Shown here: positions 54,084 through 62,700 of the stretch, piece by piece | Layout: each line of letters opens with the position of its first letter | How positions within the stretch are numbered: position 1 is the first letter of the stretch | Assembly (NCBI GenBank): GCA_031969915.1 | Contig: DALYJJ010000008.1 | Location: 1 to 64,000, forward strand | Length of the DNA: 64,000 nt | Reading direction: 5' to 3' | From: DALYJJ01 sp031969915 | GTDB lineage: Bacteria; Acidobacteriota; Terriglobia; Bryobacterales; Bryobacteraceae | The notes under the pieces: generated by a model | Told to the model about the DNA's origin: nothing | The model's database searches: none | Seen by the model: only the letters and a program-made list of their open reading frames with translations | Translations under genes and position numbers: made by a program

Positions 54084-54794
54084 ATGTCCCCGTGGGACAA
54101 ACTGGCGGAGCCGACACTGTTGCGGCTGGCGATCGCGTTCCTGCTCGGCGCGCTGATCGGGGTGGAGCGCGAATGGCGGCAGCGGCCGGCGGGCTTGCGC
54201 ACCAATGCGCTGGTTTGCTTCGGTGCGGCTGCGTTCGTGGACCTGGCCGCCACCATCGGTCAGGCGCCGGACACGGTCCGGGCCATCTCCTACGTCATCT
54301 CGGGCATCGGGTTTCTGGGCGGCGGCGCGATCCTGAAAGAAGGTTTCAGCGTGCGCGGAATGACCACCGCGGCAACGCTGTGGTGCTCGGCGGCGGTGGG
54401 CGCCTGCGCGGGTGCGGGCCAGGAGGCGGACGCAATTCTGATCACGGCCTTCCTGCTGACCGCAAACATCGCCCTGCGCCCGCTGTCGCGGCTGGTGGAT
54501 CGCCGCGCGGCGGGTCACCGCGGAACACCGATGACGTACCGGGTGGAACTGGTCTGCGAGAAGGCGGGCATCGCCGGGGTGCGGGAGGCGGTACTGGCCG
54601 GTGTCCGGGCACTGCCCGCGGCGGTGCACGCGGTGTCGGCCGAGAAACGCGGCGCCGGGTTGACGGCAATGGAATTCGAGTTCGACACCCCCGCCGCGCT
54701 GGACGGAGCCGTGGCTGCTCTCACCGCCGAAATGGCGCTTGGCGAGGGCGTGCAATCGGCGCGCTGGACCGCTATACCGAATGAACACGGATAA
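54084..54794 (+). CDS. MgtC/SapB family membrane protein
   Basis: 236 residues. Hydrophobic N-terminal domain with the family motif LLGALIGVEREWRQRPAGLR, RTNALVCFGAAAFVDLA, and YVISGIGFLGGGAILKEG with TAATLWCSAAVG (about five helices), then an ACT-like cytoplasmic tail (~150-236). Members are linked to Mg limitation and acid/virulence phenotypes in pathogens; here the role is unknown. The stop lies 14 bases inside the next gene. Confidence 0.93.
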   Translation: MSPWDKLAEPTLLRLAIAFLLGALIGVEREWRQRPAGLRTNALVCFGAAAFVDLAATIGQAPDTVRAISYVISGIGFLGGGAILKEGFSVRGMTTAATLWCSAAVGACAGAGQEADAILITAFLLTANIALRPLSRLVDRRAAGHRGTPMTYRVELVCEKAGIAGVREAVLAGVRALPAAVHAVSAEKRGAGLTAMEFEFDTPAALDGAVAALTAEMALGEGVQSARWTAIPNEHG

Positions 54795-55110
54795 GCCGAT
54801 AGAATGGGTACGAATGAAACCCGCGGGCAAGGTGGCCGTACTGGCCGCCAGTACGGTCTGTCTTTTCGCGGCCTGCGTCGGGATTCTCTTCCAGATCCTT
54901 CCCGGACCCCGAACGAGCGTCGATTACCTGGTGATCGGCGGAATCGCCACGTTCGCTTCGCTGCTCGTGGTGTTCTTCGTACTGATCACGACAATCACCA
55001 GGACGTCCGACACGTTCTACAAGCGAAGGGTACGCACCGGGGCTAGCGAATCGATCGCAGTTCCACCAGGGGATACACGGCCTTCGTCTGATCCAGCGTC
55101 GCAAAGCTGA
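54781..55110 (+). CDS. Small two-helix membrane protein
   Basis: 109 residues from the ATG at 54781, which overlaps the MgtC-family gene by 14 bases; a shorter start at 54814 (MKPAGKV) is possible. Two membrane helices, about 29-49 (VAVLAASTVCLFAACVGILF) and 60-82 (VIGGIATFASLLVVFFVLI), with a short polar C-terminus. Could be a partner of the MgtC protein, given the overlap; not a known family. The 3' end overlaps the convergent PfkB gene by 68 bases. Confidence 0.55.
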   Translation: MNTDKPIEWVRMKPAGKVAVLAASTVCLFAACVGILFQILPGPRTSVDYLVIGGIATFASLLVVFFVLITTITRTSDTFYKRRVRTGASESIAVPPGDTRPSSDPASQS

Positions 55111-55975
55111 GGCCGGGCAGGCGCGCGGACGCGGTGCCGGCGGCCACACCCCAGCGCAGGGCATCGGCGAACTCGCTGCCGTTGGAGAGGGCCCAGACCG
55201 AAGCGGCGGCCAGCGCGTCGCCGGCGCCGATGGGACACAGGGCTTCGATCCGCGGAGGGACGGCTTCCACAATGCGATGTGCGGCGTCGATGCCGATCGC
55301 GCCCCGGCTGCCGAGCGAGAGGATCACCGATTCCGCGCCCATGCCCTTAATCCGCTCCACGGCGTCGGTGAAATGATTCCGCGTGATCAGGGCCCGGCTG
55401 AGCAGGCGCTCGGCCTCCTGCTGGTTGGGCGCCACGACCGTCGGCGCGGCCTCCAGGCCCTGGATGAGCGGGTCGCCGTCGGTATCGAGCAGCACTTTCA
55501 CTCCGCGCTTACGCGCCGTGGCGACCAGCCGCTTCGCATAATCGGCGGGCACGCCCGGCGGAAAGCTGCCGCAGATCATGAGCCAGGTGGCTGTGTTGAG
55601 CCGGCTGCAGACCGCCTTCTCGATGCGCTGCTGTTCGGCGGCGTCGATCTCCGGGCCGCGCTCGTTGAGCTTCACGGTCAAGCCCTGCTGGTCGGTGATG
55701 GTCAGATTGGTCCGTAGTTCGTTCTTCACGCGCACCAGATCGAACGGCACGTTGTGCTGGGCCAGATACTCTTCGAAACGCTTGGCCTTCTTTCCCCCCG
55801 AAGCCGCCAGGGCGAGCGTCTCCCCGCCGAAGGAGCGGATCACGAGCGAAGCGTTGATGCCGCGTCCTCCCGCCGATTCCGAAGTTTCGAGAATATAGGC
55901 GCGATCCTCAAAGGCCAGCCGGTCCACGGTGACGTTGTGGTCGATGGCGGGGTTCAACGTAAGGGTGAGGATCAA
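55043..55975 (-). CDS. PfkB-family sugar kinase (1-phosphofructokinase/tagatose-6-phosphate kinase type)
   Basis: About 310 residues from the TTG at 55975, whose product opens with the canonical LILTLTLNPAIDHNVTV; longer frames exist from an ATG at 56011 and beyond. N-terminal lid GGRGINASLVIRSFGG, CGSFPPGVPADY, APNQQEAERLLSR, and the anion-hole/catalytic GAGDAL (CPIGAGDALAAAS). Phosphorylates a sugar or sugar phosphate; 1-PfkB members use fructose-1-P-type substrates, but the exact one is unclear. Head-to-head with the EamA transporter, only about 24 bases between starts. Confidence 0.85.
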   Translation of the reverse strand: MILTLTLNPAIDHNVTVDRLAFEDRAYILETSESAGGRGINASLVIRSFGGETLALAASGGKKAKRFEEYLAQHNVPFDLVRVKNELRTNLTITDQQGLTVKLNERGPEIDAAEQQRIEKAVCSRLNTATWLMICGSFPPGVPADYAKRLVATARKRGVKVLLDTDGDPLIQGLEAAPTVVAPNQQEAERLLSRALITRNHFTDAVERIKGMGAESVILSLGSRGAIGIDAAHRIVEAVPPRIEALCPIGAGDALAAASVWALSNGSEFADALRWGVAAGTASARLPGLSFATLDQTKAVYPLVELRSIR

Positions 55976-55998
55976 GTGTCGATGGTACCCTGAAATAC

Positions 55999-56907
55999 TT
56001 GGGTTCCGCATCGCTTCGAAGAGCCTATCTCGCGCTTGGCGCCGTTTGTTTTTTCTGGGGAACAACGTATCTCGGAATTCGTGTGGCGCTGGAGTCGTTT
56101 CCTCCGGCCACGCTGGTGGCCGCGCGCTTTCTGCTTTCGGGCGCGATCCTGCTCACCGCCGCGAAAACGCGCGGGAGCGTGTTTCCGAAAGGGCGCGCCT
56201 TGTGGTTGACGGCGCTCTTCGGCTTCCTGATTCTGGGCATCGGCAATAGCGCGCTCACCGTTGCCGAGTTGTGGATCCCGAGCGGGCTCGCGGCGCTGTT
56301 CATCACTACCGGGCCGTTCTGGATGGTGGGCGTGGAAGCGGCGCTGCCGGGAGGGGAGCGGTTGCACCTGCCGACGGTGGCCGCGATGGTGGCGGGCCTG
56401 GGGGGCGCAGCGCTGCTAGTGGGTCCGGGGGTGTTGACCGAAGGCCTCGGCAACCGTGTGTTGCATGGGTTTCTGGTGCTGCAAGTAGGGTGCGCGGCGT
56501 GGAGCACGGGATCGCTGCTCCAACGGCGCACAATCACCGAATCGCATCCGATCGTCAACGCCGCCGTGCAGCAATTCGCCGCCGGGCTGGCATTCGTGCC
56601 CATCGCGTTCCTGGTTCCGCACGAACCCGTGCGATGGAGCTGGTCCGGCGTGACGGCGCTGCTGTACCTGGTGACGTTCGGGTCGATCGTCGGCTACAGC
56701 GCCTTTGTGTACGCGCTCGAGCGGCTGCCGGTGGCCCTGGTCACGGTCTACAACTACGTGAACCCGGTGGTGGCGGTAATTCTCGGCTGGTTGTTCTACC
56801 GCGAGCCGTTCGGCAAGCGCGAAGCGATCGCGATGGGAATCATCTTCGTCAGTGTGGCCGCGGTGAAGTGGACCACCGCCGGCGCGCGTCGTCGTCGTCC
56901 GGCCTAG
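55999..56907 (+). CDS. EamA/DMT-family transporter
   Basis: 302 residues with ten membrane helices in two EamA repeats (ALGAVCFFWGTTYLGIRVALE at the start, YSAFVYALERLPVALVTVYNYVNPVVA in the second half). Start TTG at 55999 with no SD. DMT-type exporters move metabolites or amino acids. It is divergent from the PfkB kinase with almost no intergenic space, which suggests shared control. C-terminal basic tail ARRRRPA. Confidence 0.88.
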   Translation: MGSASLRRAYLALGAVCFFWGTTYLGIRVALESFPPATLVAARFLLSGAILLTAAKTRGSVFPKGRALWLTALFGFLILGIGNSALTVAELWIPSGLAALFITTGPFWMVGVEAALPGGERLHLPTVAAMVAGLGGAALLVGPGVLTEGLGNRVLHGFLVLQVGCAAWSTGSLLQRRTITESHPIVNAAVQQFAAGLAFVPIAFLVPHEPVRWSWSGVTALLYLVTFGSIVGYSAFVYALERLPVALVTVYNYVNPVVAVILGWLFYREPFGKREAIAMGIIFVSVAAVKWTTAGARRRRPA

Positions 56908-56928
56908 CGCTTCCGCCGGCGCGCGGCG

Positions 56929-58875
56929 TTATCGCTCATGCGCGTCTTCCAGGTAGGTGTAACCGTACATGCCGTCCTCGTAGAACCGCAGCAGGCGCCC
57001 CGACTCCTCGTAGCCGATCTTCCCTTCGCGAAGCGCGCTCTCCACGTCGCGCCGGAACTTCTCGATCAGGTTGCGCGAATTGAACTGCACGTAGTCGAGC
57101 ACCTCGCGCACGGTGTCGCCATTCACCACCGTGTCGAGGATCACCTCGCCGCTGGGTCCCAGCGAAATGTGCACTGCGTTGGTGTCGCCGAACAGGTTGT
57201 GCAGATCGCCGAGGATCTCCTGGTAGGCGCCCACCAGGAACACGCCGAGGTAGTACTGCTCACCGTCATAGGGATGCAGCGGCAAGGTCTTCTTGACGTC
57301 GCGCCGATCGATGAATTGATCCACCTTGCCGTCGGAGTCGCAGGAGATGTCTCCCAGCACGGCATGACGCGTGGGCCGCTCGGCCAGCCGGTGGATGGGC
57401 ATGATCGGGAACAACTGCTTCACCGCCCACGAATCGGGCATGCTCTGGAAGAGCGAGAAGTTGCAGAAGTACGTTTCCGAAAGCAGGGAGTCGAGGCCTT
57501 CCAACTCCTCGGGGAAGTACTCGAGATCGCGCGCCATGCGCTGAATCCGCCGGCAGATCGCCCAATAGAGGTTTTCTGCGATGCAGCGCTGGGCCAGCGG
57601 GAGGTAGCCCAGGCTGAACAGGTTGAGCGCTGAATCCAGCGCCTGCTGCGCGTCGTGGAAGCTCTCGAGCAGGTTCTTGCTGCTCAGCCCGCGCGCGGTT
57701 TCGAGCAGATCGACGAGCGGCTGCTCCACGTCGTCGGGCAGCTCCGTGGGCGCGTCCTGCTCACCGAATCCGCTCACGCCGAGCACATTGAATACGAGCA
57801 CGCTGTGGTAGGCCGCAATTGCTCTACCGCTCTCGGTGACGATCGTCGGATGCGGCACCTCGGCTTCATCGCACACGTTCTGCACGTGGTAGACGATGTC
57901 GTTGGCGTACTCCTGCAGCGTGTAGTTGACGCTCGATTCGAAGTCCGTCTGCGAACCGTCGTAATCGATGCCCAACCCGCCACCCACGTCCATGTACTTC
58001 AACCCGGCGCCCGCGCGCTTCAACTCCACGTAGATGCGCGCGCACTCAATCACCGCAGCCTTGATCTGGCGGATGTTGGTGATCTGGCTGCCAAGGTGGA
58101 AGTGCAGCAGGTGAACGCAATCTTCCATGCCCAGGGCCTTTAGCTGGTCAAGTGCCCTCAGCGCCTCACTCACCGTCAGGCCGAACTTCGAGCGGTAGCC
58201 GCCGGAGGACTTCCAGCGTCCCGAACCGCGGCTGGCGAGCTTCACGCGCAGCCCGATGTGGGGCCGCACGCCAACCCGCTGCGAGTGTTTGACGATCAAA
58301 TCGAGCTCGGTGTACTTCTCCACCACCGGAATGATCTTGCGGCCGATCTTCTGCGCCAGCATGACCATCTCGATGTACTCGTCGTCCTTGAAGCCGTTGC
58401 AGACGATCGGCGTTTCGTTGTCGGCGACGCCGAGCACGGCCAGCAGCTCGGGCTTCGAGCCCGCTTCGAGGCCGAACCCGTAGGGACGCCCGTACTCGAA
58501 CACCTCTTCCACCACCTGCCGCTGCTGATTCACCTTGATCGGATACACGCAGCAGTAGCCGCCCTTGTAGTTGTGCTCGGCGATCGACGCTTGAAAGGCG
58601 TCGTGCAGCTCGCCCAGCCGGTGCTTCAGAATCTCCGTGAAGCGGATCAGGATCGGCAGGTTGATGCCCCGCAGGATGAGGCTGTCGACGATGCTCTTCA
58701 GGTCGGCGCGGCGATCCGCCTCCTTGCTCGGATGCACCCACAAATGCCCGTTGTCGCCCACGGAAAAATAGCCCTTGCCCCACGCGGCGACATCGTACAG
58801 TTCCGCCGCGTCCGTCGTGGTCCACCGCTCGGTTGGCTCGTAGACCTGCGCACCTTCGGTCAGTCGTAGGTTCAA
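56929..58875 (-). CDS. speA: Biosynthetic arginine decarboxylase
   Basis: 648 residues from the TTG at 58875, chosen because AGGAGGGG lies 10 bases upstream and the length then matches SpeA; the frame is open further but overlaps the SDR gene and looks non-coding there. PLP lysine is Lys114 in VYPIKVNQQ; HLLHFHLGSQ, YMDVGGGLGIDYDG, and TESGRAIAAYHSVLVF are typical, as is FQSMPDSWAVKQLFPIMPI. Converts arginine to agmatine for polyamine synthesis. Divergent from the SDR gene with a 100-base shared upstream region. Confidence 0.93.
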   Translation of the reverse strand: MNLRLTEGAQVYEPTERWTTTDAAELYDVAAWGKGYFSVGDNGHLWVHPSKEADRRADLKSIVDSLILRGINLPILIRFTEILKHRLGELHDAFQASIAEHNYKGGYCCVYPIKVNQQRQVVEEVFEYGRPYGFGLEAGSKPELLAVLGVADNETPIVCNGFKDDEYIEMVMLAQKIGRKIIPVVEKYTELDLIVKHSQRVGVRPHIGLRVKLASRGSGRWKSSGGYRSKFGLTVSEALRALDQLKALGMEDCVHLLHFHLGSQITNIRQIKAAVIECARIYVELKRAGAGLKYMDVGGGLGIDYDGSQTDFESSVNYTLQEYANDIVYHVQNVCDEAEVPHPTIVTESGRAIAAYHSVLVFNVLGVSGFGEQDAPTELPDDVEQPLVDLLETARGLSSKNLLESFHDAQQALDSALNLFSLGYLPLAQRCIAENLYWAICRRIQRMARDLEYFPEELEGLDSLLSETYFCNFSLFQSMPDSWAVKQLFPIMPIHRLAERPTRHAVLGDISCDSDGKVDQFIDRRDVKKTLPLHPYDGEQYYLGVFLVGAYQEILGDLHNLFGDTNAVHISLGPSGEVILDTVVNGDTVREVLDYVQFNSRNLIEKFRRDVESALREGKIGYEESGRLLRFYEDGMYGYTYLEDAHER

Positions 58876-58975
58876 CTTGGGAAAGCCCCTCCTGGAGCTT
58901 CCAGTGTCCAATGAAAGGACGGAGGTGGGCAACCGGAAATTTCGAAGCATTTCGCCGCGAGTTACAATCGTCGCC

Positions 58976-59749
58976 ATGTCCGGACTGCTTTCGGGAATGA
59001 ACGCCCTGGTGACGGGCGCGAGCAAGGGCGTCGGAAAAGGAATTGCGCTCGAGTTGGCCCGCCACGGATGTGACATTGCCGTGAATTTCAACTCTGACCG
59101 CCAAGGCGCCGAGGCCACCGTCGCGGAGATTGTTTCGATCGGGCGCCGCGCCTTCGCCGTGCAGGCGAACGTGGCCTCCTCGGCCGGCATCGCGCGCATG
59201 TTCGACGAGGCTGCGGCGCAGTTTCCGAAGCTCGACATCCTGGTTAACAACGCCGGCGTCCAGACCTGGAAACCGCTTCTCGATCTGACCGAGGCGGAGT
59301 GGGACCGGGTGATCGACACCAACCTGAAAGGCACGTTCCTGTGCACCCAGCAGGCCGCCCGCCGGATGAAGGAGTCGGGTGGGGGCCGCATCGTGAACAT
59401 CGGTTCAGGCTGCAACAAGGTTCCGTTCCCGAACCTCGTCGACTACACCGCCAGCAAAGGCGGCATTGAGCAGTTCACGAAAGTGGCGGCCGTCGAATTG
59501 GGGAAGTACGGGATCACGGTGAACTGCGTCGCGCCGGGAGCGATCGAAATCGAGCGCACCAAGGAAGAGGCGGGCGATTACGCGGGCACCTGGGCCAGCC
59601 GCACGCCGCTCGGCCGCATTGGAACGCCGCTCGACGTGGCGCGCGCGGTGGTTTTCTTCGTGGGCCCGCAAGGCGACTTCGTCACCGGCCAGACGGTCTG
59701 GGTGGACGGCGGTTTGTTCACCAAGCCGCAATGGCCCTACGACGAGTAG
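58976..59749 (+). CDS. SDR-family oxidoreductase (FabG/glucose-dehydrogenase-like)
   Basis: 257 residues from the ATG at 58976; a longer frame to 58877 covers the speA upstream region and is not family-like. TGASKGVGKG Rossmann motif, NNAG present (VNNAGVQTW), active-site Ser in NIGSGC, YTASK tetrad. The C-terminal DGGLFTKPQWPYDE marks the cofactor-domain end. Substrate unknown. Convergent with the large NHL protein gene (8-base gap). Confidence 0.92.
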   Translation: MSGLLSGMNALVTGASKGVGKGIALELARHGCDIAVNFNSDRQGAEATVAEIVSIGRRAFAVQANVASSAGIARMFDEAAAQFPKLDILVNNAGVQTWKPLLDLTEAEWDRVIDTNLKGTFLCTQQAARRMKESGGGRIVNIGSGCNKVPFPNLVDYTASKGGIEQFTKVAAVELGKYGITVNCVAPGAIEIERTKEEAGDYAGTWASRTPLGRIGTPLDVARAVVFFVGPQGDFVTGQTVWVDGGLFTKPQWPYDE

Positions 59750-59757
59750 GCGCGCCG

Positions 59758-62700
59758 CTATTGCTTCGTCATCGTTGCCGTGGTGTTGGCCGTGCATGAG
59801 AACTGGGCATTCATGCCCTGCCACACGCCGCGCGCAATCAGCGCACCGCTCCCCGTCAGGGCCAGGACATTGCCGCGCAGGGTGCCGGTGGCTTCGAACA
59901 CGTTCCGCTCATAGACAAACCCGGCCGCGATCTCGCCCATGATTCCCGAGAATCTGACTGTAGCGCCGGACACCTCGCCCTGTCTCGGCGAGCGGCCGGA
60001 CTGGAAGACCGCGGTGAGACTCGGGGAGGTGTAAGCAACCTGGCACCCGGTCTGCGTCATCGTCAGGATGTCCGCCGAACTGATCGTGTCGGTGTCTGTC
60101 TCCGACTCGCCGTTGATGGTCAGCGTGCAGCGCAAGGTGCCCTGTTCTCGTGCCAGCCAGCGGCCGGCGAGGGTCACGCACCCGCCCTGAGGCCACGCTA
60201 CGGCGATGGTCACCTGGTCAGTCGTAGTGATGCCTCCGCCGCGTATCTGAAGTGGAAGCTGGTCGCCCACTGGGGTGCCTGCGGGAATCGCAATGTTGAT
60301 CTGATTCACACCGGCGAACTGCGGTGAGGCACCCGAGAAAACGACCGGAACGGGAGAGCCGCCGACCAGTACTTCGGGCGTCGTCACCGTCTTGCGAAGC
60401 CGGTCGAGAGAGTTGGCTCCGTTGGCCGGCGTGGAGTCCAGCGGCCCCAATCCCGTGGCCAGGACGAGCAGACCGCCGGCATCGCCAACGCTCGCCGCGT
60501 GCGATGCGAAACCCTGCACTGCGCCCGGTGGCGCGGCCAGCGTTCCATCCGGATTGATTGCGATTGCCGGACCCACGCCGTATCGCACCGCAAAAATGCC
60601 TGGAGCGATGGGAACGATGGCCACTGTCTCAGGTTCCGAGCTTGCCCCGTCGGAGGTCACCACAACCTCGGCGCTTCCGCTGGTCCTACCTCCGGAGAGC
60701 ACGTTCCACGGAACCTGGGTGTTGATCTGGGTGGGGGACACCACCTGGAGTGGCGCCGGGACGTTGTTGAAGGTCACGCGGACCCCTTCGAGTGTCGTGG
60801 GCAGCGGCGGGTCTCCCGCCTGAGCGAGTCGCGGCGCCAGATTGAGGCCATAGATCGAAACCAGAGACCCGGGCGCGACAGCCTGTCCTTTCGCGTTGCT
60901 GGCGGCGTTGATAACACCGCCGGGGCTGATCAGGGGCTGGTTGGAGGACGGCCGATGCACCGTCAGACTGAAGATGCGGTAGACCACGGTGCCTGTCGCA
61001 TCGCGGACTTGCAGAGTGATGCTAAACGATCCAGCCGCAGAGGGCGTGCCGGTGATGCGGTCTCCCTGGATTGACAAGCCTCCGGGCAGCGATCCCGACA
61101 GAAGCGACCAGGAGTGTGGAGCGGCGCCGCCGGTACTCATCAGCGTCACGCTGTAGCCGATCCCCTCGACGGCCCGCGGAAGTTGGGGAACCGTCAGAAT
61201 GGAGAGCGCCGGAGAATAAGGTGTGCGAATCACCCGGATGCGATGGTTCGTTTCTTCTGCGATGTAGATGTTGCCCGCCGAATCGATCGCCGCGCTGAGT
61301 GGAGCACTCAGGCGGGCAGCGCGGGCCGGTCCGCCATCTCCGGCGAAGCCCCTCGTTTCGGTGCCCGCAAGCGTCAAGATCGTACCGTCCTGCGTCACCA
61401 TCCGGAGGCGGTGGTTATCGGTATCCGCGATGTAGAACCTACCCGAGGCATTCACCGCGACACCGCGGGGGTAGAACAACCTTGCCGCTGTGGCCGGACC
61501 GTTGTCTCCGGAGAACCCCGGCAATCCGGAGCCCGCCGCTGTCGTGATGACTCCGTTCGCATCGATACGGCGGATGCGGCCGTTGCCGACGTCAGCGACG
61601 TAGACGTTGCCGTTGCGGTCCACGGCGACGCCCCGCGGACTGGAGAGCCTGGCCTGGGTCGCGGGGCCGCTGTCCCCGGCGTAGCCGGGATCACCGTTAC
61701 CAGCGATGGTCGTGATTACCCCGTTGGAACCGATTCGGCGGATCCGATGGTTGTTCTCGTCGGCGAAGAAGACGTTGCCTGCGGTATCAACCGCAACGCC
61801 CCTCGGCGTGCTCAAGCGGGCTGCGCTTGCGGGCCCTCCGTCGCCGGAGAAGCCGGATGCGCCCGTCCCGGCCACGGTGCTGATGATCCCCGCCGGCGTG
61901 ATCTTCCGGATGCGAGCATTACCGGAATCGGAGAAGTAAAGGGTTCCGTTCTCATCGAGCGCGAGGCTGTCCGGATACCGAATCTGCGCTTGCGCGGCGG
62001 GTCCTCCATCGCCCGAGAAGCCGGAGATCCCTGTTCCGCCAACAGTCACGATGGTCCCGTCTGCGAGGATCTTCCGGATCCGGCTGTGGCCAAAATCGGC
62101 AATGAACACGGTTCTCGAAGCGTCCACGGCTACCGAGTGCGGCTGATTCAGCCGGGCATCGACGGCCGGGCCGCCGTCGCCGACGGCGCCGAACTCGCCC
62201 TTTCCCGCAAGTGTGTAAATGACATCGGAGGCGCCCTCCACGACGACCATCGCGATCTGCATCGACGCACCGGTTCCCGCTCCGTCTTTCACGTCCACAG
62301 TGAAGCGGTACGTTCCGGCGCCCGTCGGTATTCCTGAGACCACTCCGTCCACGCTGAGCGTGAGGCCCGGTGGCAGCGTGCCCGAAACAAGCGACCAACG
62401 CTGCGGTGCGGCGCCGCCCGCCGTCCGCAGTACTCGGTAGTAGCCGGCTCCGATGATTCCGGGAGCCAGTTGGGACTCTGACACAAAAGTAATCCGTGAG
62501 GCATCGGTGACCACGATCCGGAAAGCCGCGTCCGCCGCTGCGCCGGCCCCGTCTCTCACACGAACGCTGAAGTCGTGAGTCGCCGCCGCCAGCGGCGATC
62601 CATTCAGCATGCCCAACTGAGTCAGGGTCAGTCCTGCCGGTAAGGTCCCCGCAGCCAGGGTCCAGGTGTAAGGAAGCGTTCCGCCCGTCGCGCCGAACGG

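Noticed and set aside
58876..59418. Extension of speA upstream of the TTG at 58875
   Set aside because: It overlaps the SDR gene on the other strand, has no SD, and the added residues do not resemble the family.
61114..62337. Plus-strand frame of 407 codons in the NHL gene
   Set aside because: Arises from the periodic NHL repeats in antisense; no domain.
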